From positions 310,001 through 374,000 of the forward strand of contig NZ_RWKH01000001.1 in assembly GCF_003984625.1 (NCBI RefSeq): a DNA stretch of 64,000 nucleotides, given 5' to 3'. Below are positions 62,314 to 64,000 of this stretch, piece by piece. The stretch is from Variovorax sp. DXTD-1 (GTDB taxonomy: Bacteria; Pseudomonadota; Gammaproteobacteria; Burkholderiales; Burkholderiaceae_C). Below the pieces are notes generated by a model. That model was given only the letters and a program-made list of their open reading frames with translations. It searched no databases and was not told where the DNA came from. The translations under genes were made by a program, and so were the position numbers. Numbering within the stretch: the first letter of the stretch is position 1; each line of letters starts with the position of its first letter.

Positions 62314-63087
62314 ATGGCTGCCAAGCCCGTCATCGTCACGCGGCCGGGCCGCGAGGCCGCGCAGTGGGTGGACGACTTTCGCGCCGCCGGCCTGGCTGCG
62401 GCGGCGTTGCCGCTGATCGTGATCGAACCGGCCGCTGATGCTGAACCCCTGCGGGCCGCCTGGCGTCGGATCTCGGACTATGCCGCGCTGATGTTTGTGA
62501 GCGCGGCTGCAGTCGAGCACTTCTTTTTCCATGCCGAGAAGAATGCTGTGGCGGCGCGTCCGCGCTTCTGGGCCACCGGCCCCGGCACGGCGCGTGCCCT
62601 TCGGCGCGCCGGCGTGCCCGACGAAGCCATCGACGCACCGCCGGCCGATGCCGCGAGCTTCGACTCCGAAGCCTTGTGGGAACGGGTCAAAGCGCAGGTC
62701 TCGGCGGGCGTGCGGGTGCTCATCGTCCGCGGCGGCGATGGGGCGGGCAACCCGAAGGGGCGCGACTGGCTCGCCCACGAGATCGATGCCGCGCAAGGCC
62801 TGCGCGACACGGTGGTCGCCTACCGCCGCCTGCCACCCTCCTTTGGCGACGAGGAGCGCGCACTCGCACTCGATGGTGCAGAAGGGCATGCGGTCTGGCT
62901 GTTCAGCAGCTCCGAGGCTATCGCCAATTTGCAAGTGGCCATGCCCGCAACCGGCTGGCAGGCCGCCAGCGCGGTGGCAACGCACGTACGCATCGGCGAG
63001 GCCGCGCGCACCGCGGGATTCGGAGCGGTGCGCGTGTGCAGTCCCCAGCGTGAGGCGTTGATCGCGTCGATAGAATCCTTCACATGA
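62314..63087 (+). CDS. hemD: Uroporphyrinogen-III synthase
   Basis: The 257-residue protein is a two-lobe HemD: VIVTRPGREAAQWVDDFRAAGLAAAALPLIVIEP at the start, FVSAAAVEHFF near 61-71, VLIVRGGDGAGNP near 137-149 and WLFSSSEAIANL near 199-210. HemD sequences are poorly conserved, so length, context and the N-terminal TRP motif carry the call. It inverts ring D of hydroxymethylbilane while closing uroporphyrinogen III. It starts 16 bases after hemC and overlaps hemX by 4 bases (ATGA). Confidence 0.92.
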   Translation: MAAKPVIVTRPGREAAQWVDDFRAAGLAAAALPLIVIEPAADAEPLRAAWRRISDYAALMFVSAAAVEHFFFHAEKNAVAARPRFWATGPGTARALRRAGVPDEAIDAPPADAASFDSEALWERVKAQVSAGVRVLIVRGGDGAGNPKGRDWLAHEIDAAQGLRDTVVAYRRLPPSFGDEERALALDGAEGHAVWLFSSSEAIANLQVAMPATGWQAASAVATHVRIGEAARTAGFGAVRVCSPQREALIASIESFT

Positions 63088-64000
63088 GTGCCGCGTCTCC
63101 GTCCGACGACTTCTCCCCCCCAACTGCCGCCGCGCCGGTGCCCGCAACGCTCGTGGCGCCGCAGTCGCCAGAGGCGATGGCGGCCGCCGCAACCATGCTC
63201 TCCCGTATCGGCTTCGGCCTTCTGGCCGTCGTGTCGCTCGCGGCCCTGGCCATCGCCATCGCGCTCTGGCAGAAGGTGAGCGGCATGCAGGAGCAGCTGG
63301 CGCGCCAGAGCGCGGATGCGCAGGCGCAATCGCTCGAGGCGCGCACGCTCGCGCGGCAGGCAATGGACACCGTGCGCGACACCGCCGCGCGCGCGGCCCT
63401 TACCGAAACCCGTGTCGCCGAAGTTGCGCTGCAGCGTTCGCAGCTCGAAGAACTCATGCAAAGCCTCTCGCGTTCGCGCGACGAGAACCTGGTGGTCGAC
63501 ATTGAATCGGCCGTGCGGCTGGCGCTGCAGCAGGCCCAGGTCACCGGCAGCGTGGAGCCATTGCTGGCCGCGCTCAAGTCCGGCGACCTGCGTATCGCGC
63601 GCGCCGCGCAGCCCAGGCTTGCGCCGCTGCAGCGCGCCATGCAGCGAGACGCCGACCGCCTGCGCAGCAGCGCCAGTGCCGACAGCGGCGAGGTGCTGCA
63701 GAAACTCGACGAACTGATGCGCAGCGTGGACGACCTGCCGCCGCTCAATGCCGTGGCGACGCGCGGCGCCGGCGTCAACGCCTGGCAGCCAGAACCCATT
63801 CCGGCCGACGCGGCCTGGTGGGAGCGGGCGCTGCTGACCGTGCGTGCCGAACTGCGCTCGCTGGTGCGCGTCGGCCGCATCGAGCGCCCCGAGGCCGTGC
63901 TGCTGGCGCCCGACCAGACCTACTTCCTGCGCGAGAACCTCAAGCTCAAGCTGCTCAACGCAAGGCTTTCGCTCCTTTCGCGGCAGGTGGATGCCGCGCG
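63084..64000 (+). CDS. hemX: HemX-like uroporphyrinogen-III C-methyltransferase family protein (partial)
   Basis: This frame opens at the ATG at 63084, overlapping the hemD stop (ATGA), and runs off the window after 305 codons. It has an Ala/Pro-rich cytosolic N terminus, one membrane helix (about 41-62), a long coiled coil (about 64-130, SGMQEQLARQSADAQAQSLEARTLA region) and the HemX domain with VVDIESAVRLALQQAQVTGSVEPLLAALKSGD, then AAWWERALLTVRAELRSLVRVGRI. HemX proteins follow hemD in many proteobacteria. They are annotated as methyltransferases but lack that catalytic domain; a scaffold role is more likely. The C-terminal end and the expected hemY lie beyond the window. Confidence 0.9.
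   Translation, partial: MSAASPSDDFSPPTAAAPVPATLVAPQSPEAMAAAATMLSRIGFGLLAVVSLAALAIAIALWQKVSGMQEQLARQSADAQAQSLEARTLARQAMDTVRDTAARAALTETRVAEVALQRSQLEELMQSLSRSRDENLVVDIESAVRLALQQAQVTGSVEPLLAALKSGDLRIARAAQPRLAPLQRAMQRDADRLRSSASADSGEVLQKLDELMRSVDDLPPLNAVATRGAGVNAWQPEPIPADAAWWERALLTVRAELRSLVRVGRIERPEAVLLAPDQTYFLRENLKLKLLNARLSLLSRQVDAA

Overview
The window is a GC-rich (roughly two-thirds G+C), densely packed chromosomal segment with no rRNA, tRNA, CRISPR array or transposase that I can see. Gene content and order (ppc divergent from hemC-hemD-hemX, argH divergent from a LytS/LytTR pair, TRAP and MHS transporters, many LysR/TetR/IclR/GntR regulators, a CLEQ-type alpha-2-macroglobulin, a giant cyclic-glucan synthase) suggest a betaproteobacterium of the Comamonadaceae, most likely Variovorax or a close relative. 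That placement is inference from protein style, not from a marker gene.

Layout. 1-16 kb is accessory metabolism: a glycolipid-binding-fold protein; an alpha-hydroxy-acid/L-lactate dehydrogenase with a frameshifted MHS transporter and a LysR regulator; a TetR/DUF1348 divergent pair around a perfect operator; cyanase; a degenerate SDR; a hydrolase; a TRAP transporter with a divergent type II dehydroquinase homologue and an IclR regulator; an FMN reductase; and a GntR/CynX-like MFS pair. 16-19 kb holds penicillin-binding protein 1C and a small lipoprotein with two calcium-loop motifs. 19-26 kb is a tight minus-strand run (phnD-phnC-phnE-phnE-mnmH-GNAT-DUF2277-rhtB) facing selD across 118 bp. 26-28.5 kb has small conserved genes (DUF4124, RNase H-like, DUF3297) and a macro-domain gene broken by a 7-base deletion. 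28.6-40 kb is envelope biology: a 2011-residue alpha-2-macroglobulin, an OpgC-type glucan succinyltransferase, an SGNH hydrolase, a membrane protein with a helical-repeat tail and a convergent rhomboid protease. 40-45 kb is argH, a LytS/LytTR two-component system and an AI-2E exporter. 45-50 kb has two MFS exporters (one frameshifted), a GNAT and a LysR regulator. 49.7-58 kb is one 2737-residue cyclic beta-glucan synthase. 58-64 kb is ppc and hemC-hemD-hemX, the last cut by the window edge.

The most interesting unit is the selenium-linked cassette. SelD makes selenophosphate and MnmH uses it to place selenium in tRNA wobble uridines. Here mnmH overlaps the stop of the second phnE by 8 bases, and the transporter operon is divergent from selD. 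No phosphonate-degradation gene is visible in the window. The simplest reading is that this Phn-type ABC transporter imports a selenium oxyanion, or another oxyanion tied to selenium use, rather than phosphonate. Other points worth a second look are a dehydroquinase homologue with three altered pocket residues, an SDR that has lost its catalytic Ser and Lys, several well-formed operators, and three genes each broken by one small deletion, which may be real or sequencing errors.
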